A DNA stretch of 64,000 bases from Syntrophomonadaceae bacterium (GCA_003556225.1 PWRN01000020.1:1-64000), one strand, 5' to 3'. Shown: positions 23,102-33,204, counted from the first letter of the stretch. Numbers and translations: made by a program. The notes: generated by a model from the sequence alone, not told the origin.

Positions 23102-23159
23102 ATGGTTCCGCTATTTGCAACGTTTCGCTGTAGGGTTAAAGGAAGGAGATTACGCAATC

Positions 23160-24101
23160 GTGTCCTCGTATCAAACCCGTGCTGGCGACCGCTTTTGGGA
23201 GGGTTTTTGGCAGCTCGCAGACCCCAAGATCTGGATCGCTTCCACTGTACCCATGGCCCTGGCCGCTGCCCTTGCTTACGGCCTGGAAGGGAAGTTCAAT
23301 TTCTTTTGGTTCGCGCTGACCCTGTTGGGGATCTACCTCATTGAAATCGGGAAAAATGCCATTAATGAATATGTTGACTACCAGTCGGGTGTCGACCGGT
23401 TTGTGACCCCTGACAAGCGAACTCCCTTCAGCGGGGGTAAAAAGGCCATTGTTCAGGGTAAACTAAACCTGCAGCAGACGGCCTGGATTGCGCTCGTAAC
23501 CATGCTGGGCGGTTGCCTGGTTGGCCTGGTCATTGTCCTCTTTCGGGAGCCCGGGGTGTTTTGGATCGGGCTGGCAGGTGCAGCCATGGCCACCTTTTAC
23601 AGCTTGCCCCCTTTTAAATTTTCTTACCGGGGCCTGGGAGAATTAGCCGTGGGTATCACATTTGGACCCTTGATCGTTTCCGGCACATACCTGGTGCAGA
23701 CAGGCGCGATAAATCTCCCGGTGATCCTGGCCTCTTTTCCCCTGGGATTCTTGATCGCCAATGTGCTGTGGATAAACCAGTATCCCGACGTGGAAGCCGA
23801 TGCCATGGGGGAAAAATTAAACCTGGTGGTGCGCCTGGGTAAGAGAAAAAGTGTTCAGGTCTACAAAGGGCTTTTTGCGGCCGCGTATCTCTCGGTGTTG
23901 GTTCTTATTTTTGTCACCGGCAATATCCTTTGGGCGCTGGCTTTTCTCAGCATCCCCTTAGCCGTTCGTGGAATGCGCGTGGCTTCCCGGCATTACGACC
24001 ATGTCCCCCGCCTGGTGGAGGCAAACCTTAAAACCATCCAGGTGTACCAGGTTACCGGAGTTGGCATGGTCTTGGCGGCTTTGCTTCCCCGGTTATGTTG
24101 A
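23160..24101 (+). CDS. UbiA/MenA family prenyltransferase
   Basis: NAINEYVDYQSGVDR and NQYPDVEADAMGEKLNLVVRLG motifs; multi-TM; GTG start with SD aaggaag. Confidence 0.87.
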   Translation: MSSYQTRAGDRFWEGFWQLADPKIWIASTVPMALAAALAYGLEGKFNFFWFALTLLGIYLIEIGKNAINEYVDYQSGVDRFVTPDKRTPFSGGKKAIVQGKLNLQQTAWIALVTMLGGCLVGLVIVLFREPGVFWIGLAGAAMATFYSLPPFKFSYRGLGELAVGITFGPLIVSGTYLVQTGAINLPVILASFPLGFLIANVLWINQYPDVEADAMGEKLNLVVRLGKRKSVQVYKGLFAAAYLSVLVLIFVTGNILWALAFLSIPLAVRGMRVASRHYDHVPRLVEANLKTIQVYQVTGVGMVLAALLPRLC

Positions 24102-24282
24102 TCCAAATTTTTGTTCTGCTGGCGTAAATGATGTTGAGAGGGAGATAATAGCTAGAAAACAGAGCCTGATCGTTTTTGATAGAGCTTTTCAGGGTTCGAC
24201 TTTATGCAGGGATTCATGTAAATTATTTTCAATACGCAGTCGGCTGCGAGTTTTGGTGACCGAGAGGAGTTGTGCCGTGTTC

Positions 24283-26073
24283 ATGATCCGCTTTGCAGCA
24301 AAGTATGAACGAATAAAGGCCGGTGTCCCGTTGTTATTGCTGCTATTTTTTTTCTTTTCCGCCCTCCTTCCGGGCTGCTCATCCGAGGTGCCGGGTCCTG
24401 GCGAAACGGATGCGTCAAAACAGGAGCCTGAACAAAACGGTTCGCTGGAAAACCCGGGAAACCTTTGTGAGGCATCTGAAGCAGCGCCAGAACGATCAGC
24501 AGAAGAAGAGGAAGAGGCCCGCCGCTTAGAAGAAGAGGCCCTCCGGGAAGAAGAGGAGCGAAGGCGCCAGGCCCTGGAAGCGGAACGTCGGGAAGCCCTG
24601 GGCAAGTATTATGTTCCACTTCCCGGAGAGAAAAGGGATGTCACCGCGGTAAAGGCTCGCGGCCTCTATGTCACCGGCCACAGCGTTGCCCATTCCCGCT
24701 ATGATACCATCCTGGAGATGGTGGAATCGACGGAATTGAATGCCCTGGTCATTGATGTAAAGGATGATCACGGACATGTTACATATAACAGCGAGCTGGA
24801 AATCGTGAAGGAGTTAAACTCCAACCGGTCTCATCCCATCAAGGATCTAAAAGCCGTGCTGGACGATCTCCATGAGCGGGGCATCTATACGATCGCCCGG
24901 GTAGTAGTTTTTAAAGATCCGTACCTGGCCGAAAGAAGGCCCGATTGGTCTATTACGCGCAATGAGGGTGGTCTCTGGCGCGATCGTAAAGGGGTGGCCT
25001 GGGTTGATCCGTATGAGCAAAATGTGTGGGATTATACCGTAGCCGTTTCCCGGGAAGCGGCTTTAGCGGGTTTCCAGGAAATCCAGTTTGATTATGTCCG
25101 TTTCCCCGAAAATGCCCACCGGGTAGACGTGGAAGCCTATTACCCGGCCCAAAATGAACTGGAAAAAGATGAATTAATCCGCGAGTTTTTGATCTATGCC
25201 GGTGAAAAATTACAGGACTATGACGTGTTAATTTCGGCCGACGTATTTGGTGTGATTTCCACCTCCTGGGGGGACAGCGACCGCATTGGGCAGACCTGGG
25301 AAGCGGTTTCGCCGTACGTGGATGTGATCTGTCCCATGATTTATCCCAGCCATTATGGCCCGGGATACTTCGGCTACAGTGTTCCCGATGCCCACCCGGC
25401 AGGAACGGTCCGCAGGGCTCTTCTCGACGCGATCAAGCGCAATGCCCCACTCCAGTACCCCGCCGTGATTCGCCCCTGGCTCCAGAGTTTCACAGCTTCC
25501 TGGATTCGTGGCCACATCCGCTACGGCCCGGCCCAGATCCGGGAGCAGATCGAAGCAGCCCTGGCGCTGGGGATCGACGAGTACTTGCTCTGGAATGCAG
25601 GAAATAATTACCAACCTGCGGCTTTGCTGACCGAAGAGGAAGCCGCAGCGCTGGCGGAAGAATTGAACCAGTCTCGCTTCCGCAAAGGCCTGGATGCCAT
25701 CGGCAATACCCCGGAGGAGGCCGTGGAATTGTTTTTGGAAGCGGTGCGCAAGAGGGACTGGCGGGAGGCCTTTTCCCTTCATGTCACCGGCCCCGAGCTG
25801 CATTATCTGAATTACTCGGAGTGGAAGGATTCCTGGCACAATCGCCCTGCAGCGTACCAGGTAGAACCCCTCGAGGACCGGGAGAAGGCCGTGGAAATTC
25901 TCCAGGGCACAGGAGAAACGCTGCAGATTAACCTCTCGGTCCGGCTGGATGGAGGCGAAGATGAATATCACCTCTCCCATGAACGCTGGGAAGTTCGATT
26001 GGAAAATAGTATCTGGCGGGTTAAACCCTCGGAAGCTTTCATTTCCAAGTTAACCCTTGCTGCAGAAGATTGA
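24283..26073 (+). CDS. Putative glycoside hydrolase-like (DUF4015-like) lipoprotein
   Basis: Lipobox LLPGCSS; Glu/Arg-rich helical linker; KARGLYVTGHSVAHSRYDTILEMVESTELNALVIDVKDDHGHVTY... typical of DUF4015. Confidence 0.83.
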   Translation: MIRFAAKYERIKAGVPLLLLLFFFFSALLPGCSSEVPGPGETDASKQEPEQNGSLENPGNLCEASEAAPERSAEEEEEARRLEEEALREEEERRRQALEAERREALGKYYVPLPGEKRDVTAVKARGLYVTGHSVAHSRYDTILEMVESTELNALVIDVKDDHGHVTYNSELEIVKELNSNRSHPIKDLKAVLDDLHERGIYTIARVVVFKDPYLAERRPDWSITRNEGGLWRDRKGVAWVDPYEQNVWDYTVAVSREAALAGFQEIQFDYVRFPENAHRVDVEAYYPAQNELEKDELIREFLIYAGEKLQDYDVLISADVFGVISTSWGDSDRIGQTWEAVSPYVDVICPMIYPSHYGPGYFGYSVPDAHPAGTVRRALLDAIKRNAPLQYPAVIRPWLQSFTASWIRGHIRYGPAQIREQIEAALALGIDEYLLWNAGNNYQPAALLTEEEAAALAEELNQSRFRKGLDAIGNTPEEAVELFLEAVRKRDWREAFSLHVTGPELHYLNYSEWKDSWHNRPAAYQVEPLEDREKAVEILQGTGETLQINLSVRLDGGEDEYHLSHERWEVRLENSIWRVKPSEAFISKLTLAAED

Positions 26074-26172
26074 GCAGGGCTTCGTGGATTCACGGTAGAC
26101 GGACGTTTTGATCATTCGTAGAGGATAGAGGATAGCGGCATGGCAGGGCTTGAAACAGCCGGTGATGCCGCT

Positions 26173-26787
26173 TTATTCTTCCAGGGAAAGGTGTTCTTGT
26201 TTACGCACAGCTTCGAGAGAGGGAACGCTGTGAATCTCAAAGAAGATCGGGCCTGCCGCTTCGATCAGTCCATTTAACATTAACAAGATCAAAGAGATGA
26301 GGAGTCCAGAGAAGATCAGAGGCAGGTTGCCCTGTAGGGCTTGAATAATCTCCATTTCCCCGAACATCCAATCAACCCCGACGATCATCCCCACGCTTCC
26401 GCCCACCGAAAACGCCGCGAAGGCGAAGATCATATTCGCAACGGCATAAGGAAAGAGCGTTCTTTTTTCGCCAAACGCATGCACCATCCCCGTCACGGTG
26501 CCTGCAAAGCCGGCCCAAAAAGGCGCCAGCAAAAAGACGCCCAGGACAAATTGCAGCACCACCGTGTTAAAATTGATGGCCATGATTCCAAGCACGGCTT
26601 TGACATACTCCTTTTGCTCCATGGCTTTAACCAGGGCTGAAGAGGGTGATCTCCGCAGTTTATCAATGCGCGCATTGTACAGCTGCCGGGCCAGGCGTTG
26701 ATAGCGAATTTGCCGCTTGCGCACCACGTAAAAGCCCCAGGTTCCAAAAATCCAGTAGACGAAATAGATCAATACAAAATAGCCCAC
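26173..26787 (-). CDS. Multi-pass membrane protein of unknown function
   Basis: Several hydrophobic helices; no recognised family. Confidence 0.65.
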   Translation of the reverse strand: MGYFVLIYFVYWIFGTWGFYVVRKRQIRYQRLARQLYNARIDKLRRSPSSALVKAMEQKEYVKAVLGIMAINFNTVVLQFVLGVFLLAPFWAGFAGTVTGMVHAFGEKRTLFPYAVANMIFAFAAFSVGGSVGMIVGVDWMFGEMEIIQALQGNLPLIFSGLLISLILLMLNGLIEAAGPIFFEIHSVPSLEAVRKQEHLSLEE

Positions 26788-26874
26788 GGTACGCCCTCCT
26801 GCAGATATCGTTAGAATTTACCGCCAGGGATCTTGCGAGGGGCCTGAAGGGAGCCTGCAAGAAAGAACCTCTAT

Positions 26875-27420
26875 CTAAGAGGCACCGGTGCGGCTGAGAA
26901 TCTCCCTGTACTCCTGGTCCATGCGGGAAGCAACCTCCTCAAACTCGCTGTGCCGCTGGAGATTGAAGCCCGCAATCGCCGATCCGGCGATCCCCGCCTG
27001 GGCCAGCCTGGATTTCATGGCTTGCCAGCTGCGTTCTTCCAAGTTCTTCAGCGCTTCCTCTTGCTGCCGAAGGCATTCCCCGTGTAGCTCTTGCGCCCGG
27101 GAACAAAATTCTCGCATTTCTTCGTTGTCTCGCAGGGCCAGGATCACGGCCAGTATTCGCGGGGTATTCTCCAGGTCCATTTCCGACTTCATCGTGCGGA
27201 TGAATGCATCTGCAGCGGCGGCCCTGTAGCCTTCCGGGTAGCGCTGCAGGGTGTTCTTGATTTCCTCGGTATCAGTTTGTCGGCGCAGAAAAGACCTTCC
27301 CAGGGACACGGCTGCTTTGATATACTGTTCCTGATCCATGGAACGGGCATCTTCCCGCGTCCCCTTCATCTTTTGTGCCCTCTCCATGGCAATTTCCGCG
27401 GCCGATTTGATTTTTTTCAT
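26875..27420 (-). CDS. Hypothetical helical protein
   Basis: Charged, coiled-coil-like; directly upstream of the membrane protein gene on the same strand. Confidence 0.65.
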   Translation of the reverse strand: MKKIKSAAEIAMERAQKMKGTREDARSMDQEQYIKAAVSLGRSFLRRQTDTEEIKNTLQRYPEGYRAAAADAFIRTMKSEMDLENTPRILAVILALRDNEEMREFCSRAQELHGECLRQQEEALKNLEERSWQAMKSRLAQAGIAGSAIAGFNLQRHSEFEEVASRMDQEYREILSRTGAS

Positions 27421-27509
27421 CTTTCACACTCCCCGGTGATTTATGATATAATATTACTTTAGCGGATCTTTACTGCAGCATTCGCCACTATTTTGCTGAA
27501 GGAGGACCT

Positions 27510-28202
27510 ATGATGAAATTGACAGAGAAAATTTATTATTACCCCTGGCAAGGACAGGGGAACAACTGCAACACCTATTTCTTTGCCGGACAGAAAAACG
27601 TCTTGATTGATCCCGGGCACATCAAAACGGAATTCGGTGAGCACTGCTTGACGATGCTGGAAAAATCGATGGAAGCGGACGGTTTTTCTTTCGAGGATTT
27701 GGATTTGATCCTCTGCACTCACGGCCACCCTGATCACTGCGAAGGGGTTTCCGTCCTGAAAGATCGGAAAGATATCCCCACTGCCATGCACCGGGAAGAA
27801 GAATCCCACATGCAGCACTTGGCCCAGTTGTTTGAACGGATGACAGGGAAGAGCCCCTCGCTGCCTGACATAGATATCTACCTGGATGAAGGTAACCTGG
27901 ACCTGGGCACCGAAAATCCTGACGCCCTTCAGGTATTGACCACGCCCGGTCACTCGCCCGGTTCGTTGAGCTTCTTTTTTCCCACGGAGAAAGCCCTCAT
28001 TACGGGGGATGCGGTATTCCAGGGGAGTATCGGGCGCACGGATTTTCAGGGCGGCGACCTGCAGACCCTTGGCCACAGCGTCCACAAGCTTGCTGCCCTC
28101 CATGGCGTGGAACTGCTCCTTCCCGGCCACATGGGAATCGTCAGGGGAGAAGAGGCCGTGCAACGGAACTTTGCCCTGATCCAGCGCATGTTCTTCTCAT
28201 AA
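27510..28202 (+). CDS. MBL-fold metallo-hydrolase
   Basis: ICTHGHPDHCEG, TTPGHSPGSLSFF, ITGDAVF motifs; SD aaggagg. Confidence 0.92.
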   Translation: MMKLTEKIYYYPWQGQGNNCNTYFFAGQKNVLIDPGHIKTEFGEHCLTMLEKSMEADGFSFEDLDLILCTHGHPDHCEGVSVLKDRKDIPTAMHREEESHMQHLAQLFERMTGKSPSLPDIDIYLDEGNLDLGTENPDALQVLTTPGHSPGSLSFFFPTEKALITGDAVFQGSIGRTDFQGGDLQTLGHSVHKLAALHGVELLLPGHMGIVRGEEAVQRNFALIQRMFFS

Positions 28203-28283
28203 AGATCGGGTGGAAAACCCTGGCCCTTTGTCTTATCCCGTGCAGGGATGCCTCGAGACCCTGGAGTTCGTTGCTGGAGCCTG

Positions 28284-29219
28284 TTACATCTCCCGCAAGC
28301 GCTGCACCCGCTCCTCCGGGGGCGGGTGAGAAGCAAAAAGCTGGCTCTTTCTCACGCCGCCCTGGCGGCCGGCATGCGCTTCCAGGGCGGGATTGACAAT
28401 ATAAAGGCCTCTCAAAGCTTCCCGGTTGATGGGACTGTCCGCCGCCTGCAGCCCCGCGATCTTTTCCAGGGCGCTGGCCAGTCCTTCAGGATAACCGGTA
28501 AGCTCTGCTGCGCTGGCGTCTGCCAGGTATTCTCTTTGCCGTGAAATGGCAAACTTGAGGACCTGGGCGAATATCGGGGCCAGGATGGCCAGGAGGATGA
28601 CGATCAAGATCACCACAATTTGCCCCTTTCCCTGGCTCCCCCGGCTTCCCCCCCGGCGCAGGCCCCGCCCGTACCACAGGCTGCGCCGCGCCAGTTCGCT
28701 TAAAAGCACGATAGTGCCAGCCAGCACGACGGCCACGGTAGCCAGGAGGATATCGTAGTTTTTAATATGGGCAATTTCGTGGGCGATGACCCCTTCCAAC
28801 TCCAGCCGGTTTAACTTGTTTAAAAGGCCGCGGGTGACCGCTACAACAGCTTTTTCCGGGTTACGGCCGGCAGCAAATGCATTTGGAATATCCGTTTCCA
28901 CGATATATGCCCGGGGTGTCGGGATACCGGCCGCGATGCTCAATCCTTCCACCGTATGATACAAGTATGGTTCTTGCTCCCGGGTGACAGGCCGTGCGCC
29001 GGCCATGGAGGCCACGATCCCCGGCCCCTTAAAATAGCTGATCAAAAAGATCACCACGGCCAGCAGACCGACGGCGATAAGTCCTGCCAGCGGGTTGCCC
29101 ATATAGATCCCCAGGCCGTATCCCACGGCGAGAAACAAGAGGGCAAAAGAGAAAAACAGGAAAAACGTGCGCCGGCGGTTTTGTTTGATGTGACCATAAA
29201 TTGGTACTTGCATCGGCAA
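28284..29219 (-). CDS. htpX: M48 family zinc metalloprotease (HtpX-like)
   Basis: GVIAHEIAHIKNYDIL (HExxH), REYLADASAAELTG, SHPPPEERVQRL. Confidence 0.93.
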   Translation of the reverse strand: MPMQVPIYGHIKQNRRRTFFLFFSFALLFLAVGYGLGIYMGNPLAGLIAVGLLAVVIFLISYFKGPGIVASMAGARPVTREQEPYLYHTVEGLSIAAGIPTPRAYIVETDIPNAFAAGRNPEKAVVAVTRGLLNKLNRLELEGVIAHEIAHIKNYDILLATVAVVLAGTIVLLSELARRSLWYGRGLRRGGSRGSQGKGQIVVILIVILLAILAPIFAQVLKFAISRQREYLADASAAELTGYPEGLASALEKIAGLQAADSPINREALRGLYIVNPALEAHAGRQGGVRKSQLFASHPPPEERVQRLREM

Positions 29220-29248
29220 CAGATCCTTTCGGGACGTGCACCGGGCTC

Positions 29249-29803
29249 TTAAAAATTCACCTGGACGGACTCCCGTGCCCTTTCTTCCGCTACCTCGAAA
29301 TAATCACGGGCTTGAAAATTAAATAACCCGGCCAGCACATTCAAGGGAAAAACCCGGATGCTGGTATTGTAAGCCATGACCGTTCGATTGTAGCGCTGAC
29401 GGGCGTAGGCGATCTTGTTTTCTATGCCGGAGAGCTCCTCCTGGAGCAGCAGGAAATTCTGATTCGCTTTTAACTCGGGGTAGCTTTCCGCTACGGCGAA
29501 AAGGGTCTTCATTGCGCCCCCCAGCAGGTTTTCCGCTGCAGCATTTTCTTTAACCGTTTCTGCGCGCATGAAAGCCGTTCTAGCGGCGGTAATCCGCTCC
29601 AAAACATCACGTTCATGCTGGAGATACCCCTGAACCGTATTGACCAGGTTGGGAACCAGGTCGTAGCGTTTTTGCAGCAAGGTATCGATATTGGCCCACG
29701 TACTATCGACCATGTTCCGCCTGGTCACCAGGCGGTTGTAGCCTGCCACAACGAAGATCAACAGCACGCCGAGAACTGCCAGGGCCAGGTAAAGTCCAGT
29801 CAT
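29249..29803 (-). CDS. lemA: LemA family protein
   Basis: NRLVTRRNMVDSTWANIDTLLQKRYDLVPNLVNTVQGY; paired with htpX. Confidence 0.93.
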   Translation of the reverse strand: MTGLYLALAVLGVLLIFVVAGYNRLVTRRNMVDSTWANIDTLLQKRYDLVPNLVNTVQGYLQHERDVLERITAARTAFMRAETVKENAAAENLLGGAMKTLFAVAESYPELKANQNFLLLQEELSGIENKIAYARQRYNRTVMAYNTSIRVFPLNVLAGLFNFQARDYFEVAEERARESVQVNF

Positions 29804-30098
29804 GTTGAAAAACCTCCTACACGAAAAGATGAAAACCAGTCTTCGCCAGAATGAACCCCCGGAAAAGCCCCCGGCGTAAGTTTTTGAAATAACCCGGTAG
29901 AGTAAACGGAAAGCCCGTTTTAAAAGAAAGCTACTTCTACCAAACGCCGGTATCGTTCCATAGTTATTATTCTCCAGAAGCCAACGTTATCCTTGTGTTT
30001 AAGGGGAAGGATTTTATGAAATCATCCCGAATAAAAAATTGTAGGCAAGTGGGCAGAACGCCATCTTTGCCATGCTGAACAGGAGGTGGGCCAGGGCG

Positions 30099-30620
30099 AT
30101 GAAAACCGTAACGTACCCCTTGAGAAACGCTGTGATCGGCATTCTTTCCGACACTCATATCCCGGCCCGGGCGCGAGTGCTGCCTCCACAAATCTTTTCT
30201 GTTTTTGCAGGGGTGTCATTAATCCTTCATGCCGGCGATATTGAGCATGAAAACGTGCTGCTGGAACTGGAAGCCCTCGCGCCGGTTGAAGCCGTGGCCG
30301 GTAACATGGATCCCCCCGAACTAAAAACCAGGCTGGGAATGGCAAAAATTGTATCCTTTTCCGGGGCTTCCCTCGGGTTGTTCCACGGTTACGGCGCTCC
30401 TGGCGCTTCCGTGCAGAGAGCTTTGGAACAATTCCGCAGCCATGATGTGAATGCGGTAGTCTTTGGTCACACGCATGAACCCCGGGTAGAAGAAAGAGTC
30501 GGCTTGTTAATCATTAACCCTGGCTCTGTATCCGATCCCCGGCGGGGCAGCAAACCTTCCTGCGCGCTGCTGCATCTGGACAACGAAAAGATGCAAGGGG
30601 AAATTGTATTTCTAGTCTGA
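30099..30620 (+). CDS. YfcE/MJ0936-family metallophosphoesterase
   Basis: IGILSDTHIPARARVLPP, LILHAGDIEHENV, VAGNMD, VFGHTHEP. Confidence 0.92.
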   Translation: MKTVTYPLRNAVIGILSDTHIPARARVLPPQIFSVFAGVSLILHAGDIEHENVLLELEALAPVEAVAGNMDPPELKTRLGMAKIVSFSGASLGLFHGYGAPGASVQRALEQFRSHDVNAVVFGHTHEPRVEERVGLLIINPGSVSDPRRGSKPSCALLHLDNEKMQGEIVFLV

Positions 30621-30793
30621 ATAAACCGCCAGGCCTGTCCAAACGAGCACAGGTTGCGGGCTCCAGGAGGACGTTTTCCTGCTCCATAACTGGGGTCAAT
30701 GGAACCAGCAACAGATCAATCCCATCCTTTTACAGTGCTCACCGCTTTTTTCCCCGGCACGTAGGAATTTCCCGGTCATTTGGAGAATAGATG

Positions 30794-30828
30794 AAGCACA
30801 TCTAAATAAACAAAGCACATCTGATGTG
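30794..30828 (+). promoter_or_regulatory. Direct-repeat/dyad region upstream of acyl-CoA synthetase
   Basis: AAGCACATCT at 30794-30803 and 30813-30822; perfect dyad CACATC-T-GATGTG at 30816-30828. Confidence 0.4.
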
Positions 30829-30846
30829 GAGAAGGAGGTTTGCGTC

Positions 30847-32547
30847 GTGGAGCCAAGTCAAGAAGTCCTATGGACAGCACACTATGAGAAGGGGATCAAG
30901 CACCACCTGGAATACCCTGAAAAATCTGTTTTCAGTATTTTAGAACGCACCGTGAAGCGGTATCCCCAGCGGGTAGCGACATATTTTAATGAAGCGAAAA
31001 TGTCCTATAAAGAACTGCTGATCAATGTTAACAGGCTGGCAACCGCCCTGGCGGCCCTGGGCGTTGAAAAGGGCGACCGGGTGGGGATTTTATTGCCCAA
31101 CTGTCCCCAGGCGGTGATCAGTTTTTACGCGGTGATGCGGCTGGGAGCCAGTGCGATATTTCTGAATCCTGTGCTGGTGGAACGGGAACTTACCAACAAG
31201 ATCAATGATTCCGGCATGCGCACACTCATCCTGTTGGATATGTCCTACCGGAAGATATCCAATATCCGGGAGCGCGTAAACCTGGACACCCTGGTTGTGA
31301 CGCATATTCACGACTACCTGACCTTCCCCTACAACATCCTTTATCCCTTCCGGCAAAAAGGCGATGCCCGGGCGCCGGAAATTCCCCGTAAAGAAGGCAT
31401 ATATCAATTTACCACCTTGATTAAAGGTGCCCCGCCGAATCCGCCAGCTGTGACCGTTGATGCCAAGAATGATGTGGCCGTGCTGCAGTATACCGGTGGC
31501 GTGACGGGCAAGCCAAAGGCGGCCATGATCACCCACTTTAACCTGATGGCCAACCTGATGCAATTCCGGGAGTGGTTCTCCAGCTGTAAAGACGGGGAAG
31601 AGCGGGTTCTTGCCCTGGTTCCCTTTGCCCACATCTATGGGTTAACCTGTGTGATGAATTTCAGCGTATATATCGGTGCGACACTGATTATGCTGCCCCG
31701 CTTCCAGGTGAACCAGGTTTTGAAAACCATTAACAAAAGCCGCCCCACCTTTTTCCCGGGCGTGCCTTCCATGTATTATGCGTTGAGCCATCATCCCGAT
31801 GTAAAAAAGGCCGAGGTTTCTTCCATTGATTACTGCATTTGTGGCGCAGCCCCGCTGCCCTTGGAAATCCAGGAGCGTTTTGAGCAGTTAACCGGTGCAC
31901 GGCTTGTAGAGGGCTTTGGCCTGACGGAAGCCTCACCGGTGACCCACTGTAACCCCGTGCGAGGCAGGCGCAAAGTGGGCAGTATTGGACTGCCGGTGCC
32001 TGACACCCAGGCCAAGATCGTGGACCTGGAAACCGGGACCAGGGAGCTGGGCATCGGCGAGATCGGTGAGCTGATCATCTCCGGTCCCCAGGTGATGAAA
32101 GGCTATTGGAACTGGCCAGAAGAAACGGAAATCGCCTTGAAAGACAGCTGGCTCTATACCGGGGATATTGCAGAAATGGACTCCGAGGGGTATTTCTTTA
32201 TCCTGAACCGCAAAAAAGACATGATTATCTCCGGCGGGTACAATATTTACCCCAGCGAGGTCGAGGGCGTGATTTCCCGCCATCCCAAGGTGAAAGAGGC
32301 CATTGTTGTTGGCATCCCCGATGAATTCCAGGGAGAAGTCGTCAAGGCTTATATTTTCAGTAAGAATCCCAAGGTGAAAATTTATGATGACGAGCTCAAG
32401 GATTACCTGCTGAACAAGTTGGCCCCGTACAAAATACCCAAGGTTTTTGAGATCCGCAAGGATCAACCTCCCAAGAACCTGGATGGCGCCGAACTGCGCC
32501 GCTACCTGGTGGAAGAACGGGATAAAGAAAAAGGCAAAAGCAGCTAA
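30847..32547 (+). CDS. AMP-dependent acyl-CoA synthetase (long-chain fatty-acid-CoA ligase-like)
   Basis: YTGGVTGKPKAAMITH, GFGLTEASPVTHCNP, YTGDIAEMDSEGYFFILNRKKDMIISGGYNIYPSEVE; GTG start after SD gaaggagg. Confidence 0.93.
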   Translation: MEPSQEVLWTAHYEKGIKHHLEYPEKSVFSILERTVKRYPQRVATYFNEAKMSYKELLINVNRLATALAALGVEKGDRVGILLPNCPQAVISFYAVMRLGASAIFLNPVLVERELTNKINDSGMRTLILLDMSYRKISNIRERVNLDTLVVTHIHDYLTFPYNILYPFRQKGDARAPEIPRKEGIYQFTTLIKGAPPNPPAVTVDAKNDVAVLQYTGGVTGKPKAAMITHFNLMANLMQFREWFSSCKDGEERVLALVPFAHIYGLTCVMNFSVYIGATLIMLPRFQVNQVLKTINKSRPTFFPGVPSMYYALSHHPDVKKAEVSSIDYCICGAAPLPLEIQERFEQLTGARLVEGFGLTEASPVTHCNPVRGRRKVGSIGLPVPDTQAKIVDLETGTRELGIGEIGELIISGPQVMKGYWNWPEETEIALKDSWLYTGDIAEMDSEGYFFILNRKKDMIISGGYNIYPSEVEGVISRHPKVKEAIVVGIPDEFQGEVVKAYIFSKNPKVKIYDDELKDYLLNKLAPYKIPKVFEIRKDQPPKNLDGAELRRYLVEERDKEKGKSS

Positions 32548-32574
32548 GTTTAGGCATGGAGTTGAGTTGCACGT

Positions 32575-32617
32575 AAAAAAACCGGCATGGGGTAAAAACC
32601 CATTTGCCGGCTTTTTT
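32575..32617. terminator. Rho-independent terminator between convergent genes
   Basis: aaaaaaccggcatgggg-taaaaa-cccatttgccggctttttt. Confidence 0.85.
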
Positions 32618-32632
32618 CTTATTTGCGTGCTT

Positions 32633-33130
32633 CTAACTGCTTGGTTGAGGATCAGGTGGATCAGCAAGTCCGCCACGTTGGGCTTCCAGCTCTTCAAAGC
32701 CCCGCAGGACCGACTGCAGGGACTGGATCAGCATCTGCCTTTCTTCTGCGTCCAGGCGGTCGGCCAGGTTGTTAAAGCGCAAGGTTCGGCGGTCAAAGAC
32801 CAGGGTGGCCAGCTGTCTACCATACGTTGTTAGAGAAACCCGCACGACCCGACGGTCTTTTTCGTCGCCTTTGCGCCGCACCAGGTTCAAGTTGACCAAC
32901 CGGGAGACCAGACGGGTCACGGCGCTCTCCGCCAGGTAGATCTCCTGCCCAAGTTCTCCCATGGTGAGATTCTCTTTCATGTAGAGCACCAGCAGGGCAT
33001 TGATTTGACGCGGTGTGATCTCGAGGCCCGTCAGCTCCCGGGTTTCTTCATTGTTGAGATAATACATCAACTTGGGGAAAATTGTCTGGATCGCTGTGGT
33101 AAAGTTTTCGATTTGTTTAAAATCGACCAT
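32633..33130 (-). CDS. MarR family transcriptional regulator (copy 1)
   Basis: LTMGELGQEIYLAESAVTRLVSRLVNLNLVRRKGDEKDRRVVRVSLT wHTH. Confidence 0.92.
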   Translation of the reverse strand: MVDFKQIENFTTAIQTIFPKLMYYLNNEETRELTGLEITPRQINALLVLYMKENLTMGELGQEIYLAESAVTRLVSRLVNLNLVRRKGDEKDRRVVRVSLTTYGRQLATLVFDRRTLRFNNLADRLDAEERQMLIQSLQSVLRGFEELEAQRGGLADPPDPQPSS

Positions 33131-33204
33131 GGCGGAGCCCCCTTTTCATGATCATAGGTAAAAGGGAAGGCTTTGTCAAGAAACGGAAATTATTTAGAGA
33201 AAGC

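Noticed and set aside
25228-25980. 250-aa minus-strand ORF opposite the DUF4015-like gene
   Set aside because: Antisense artefact within a well-supported plus-strand CDS.
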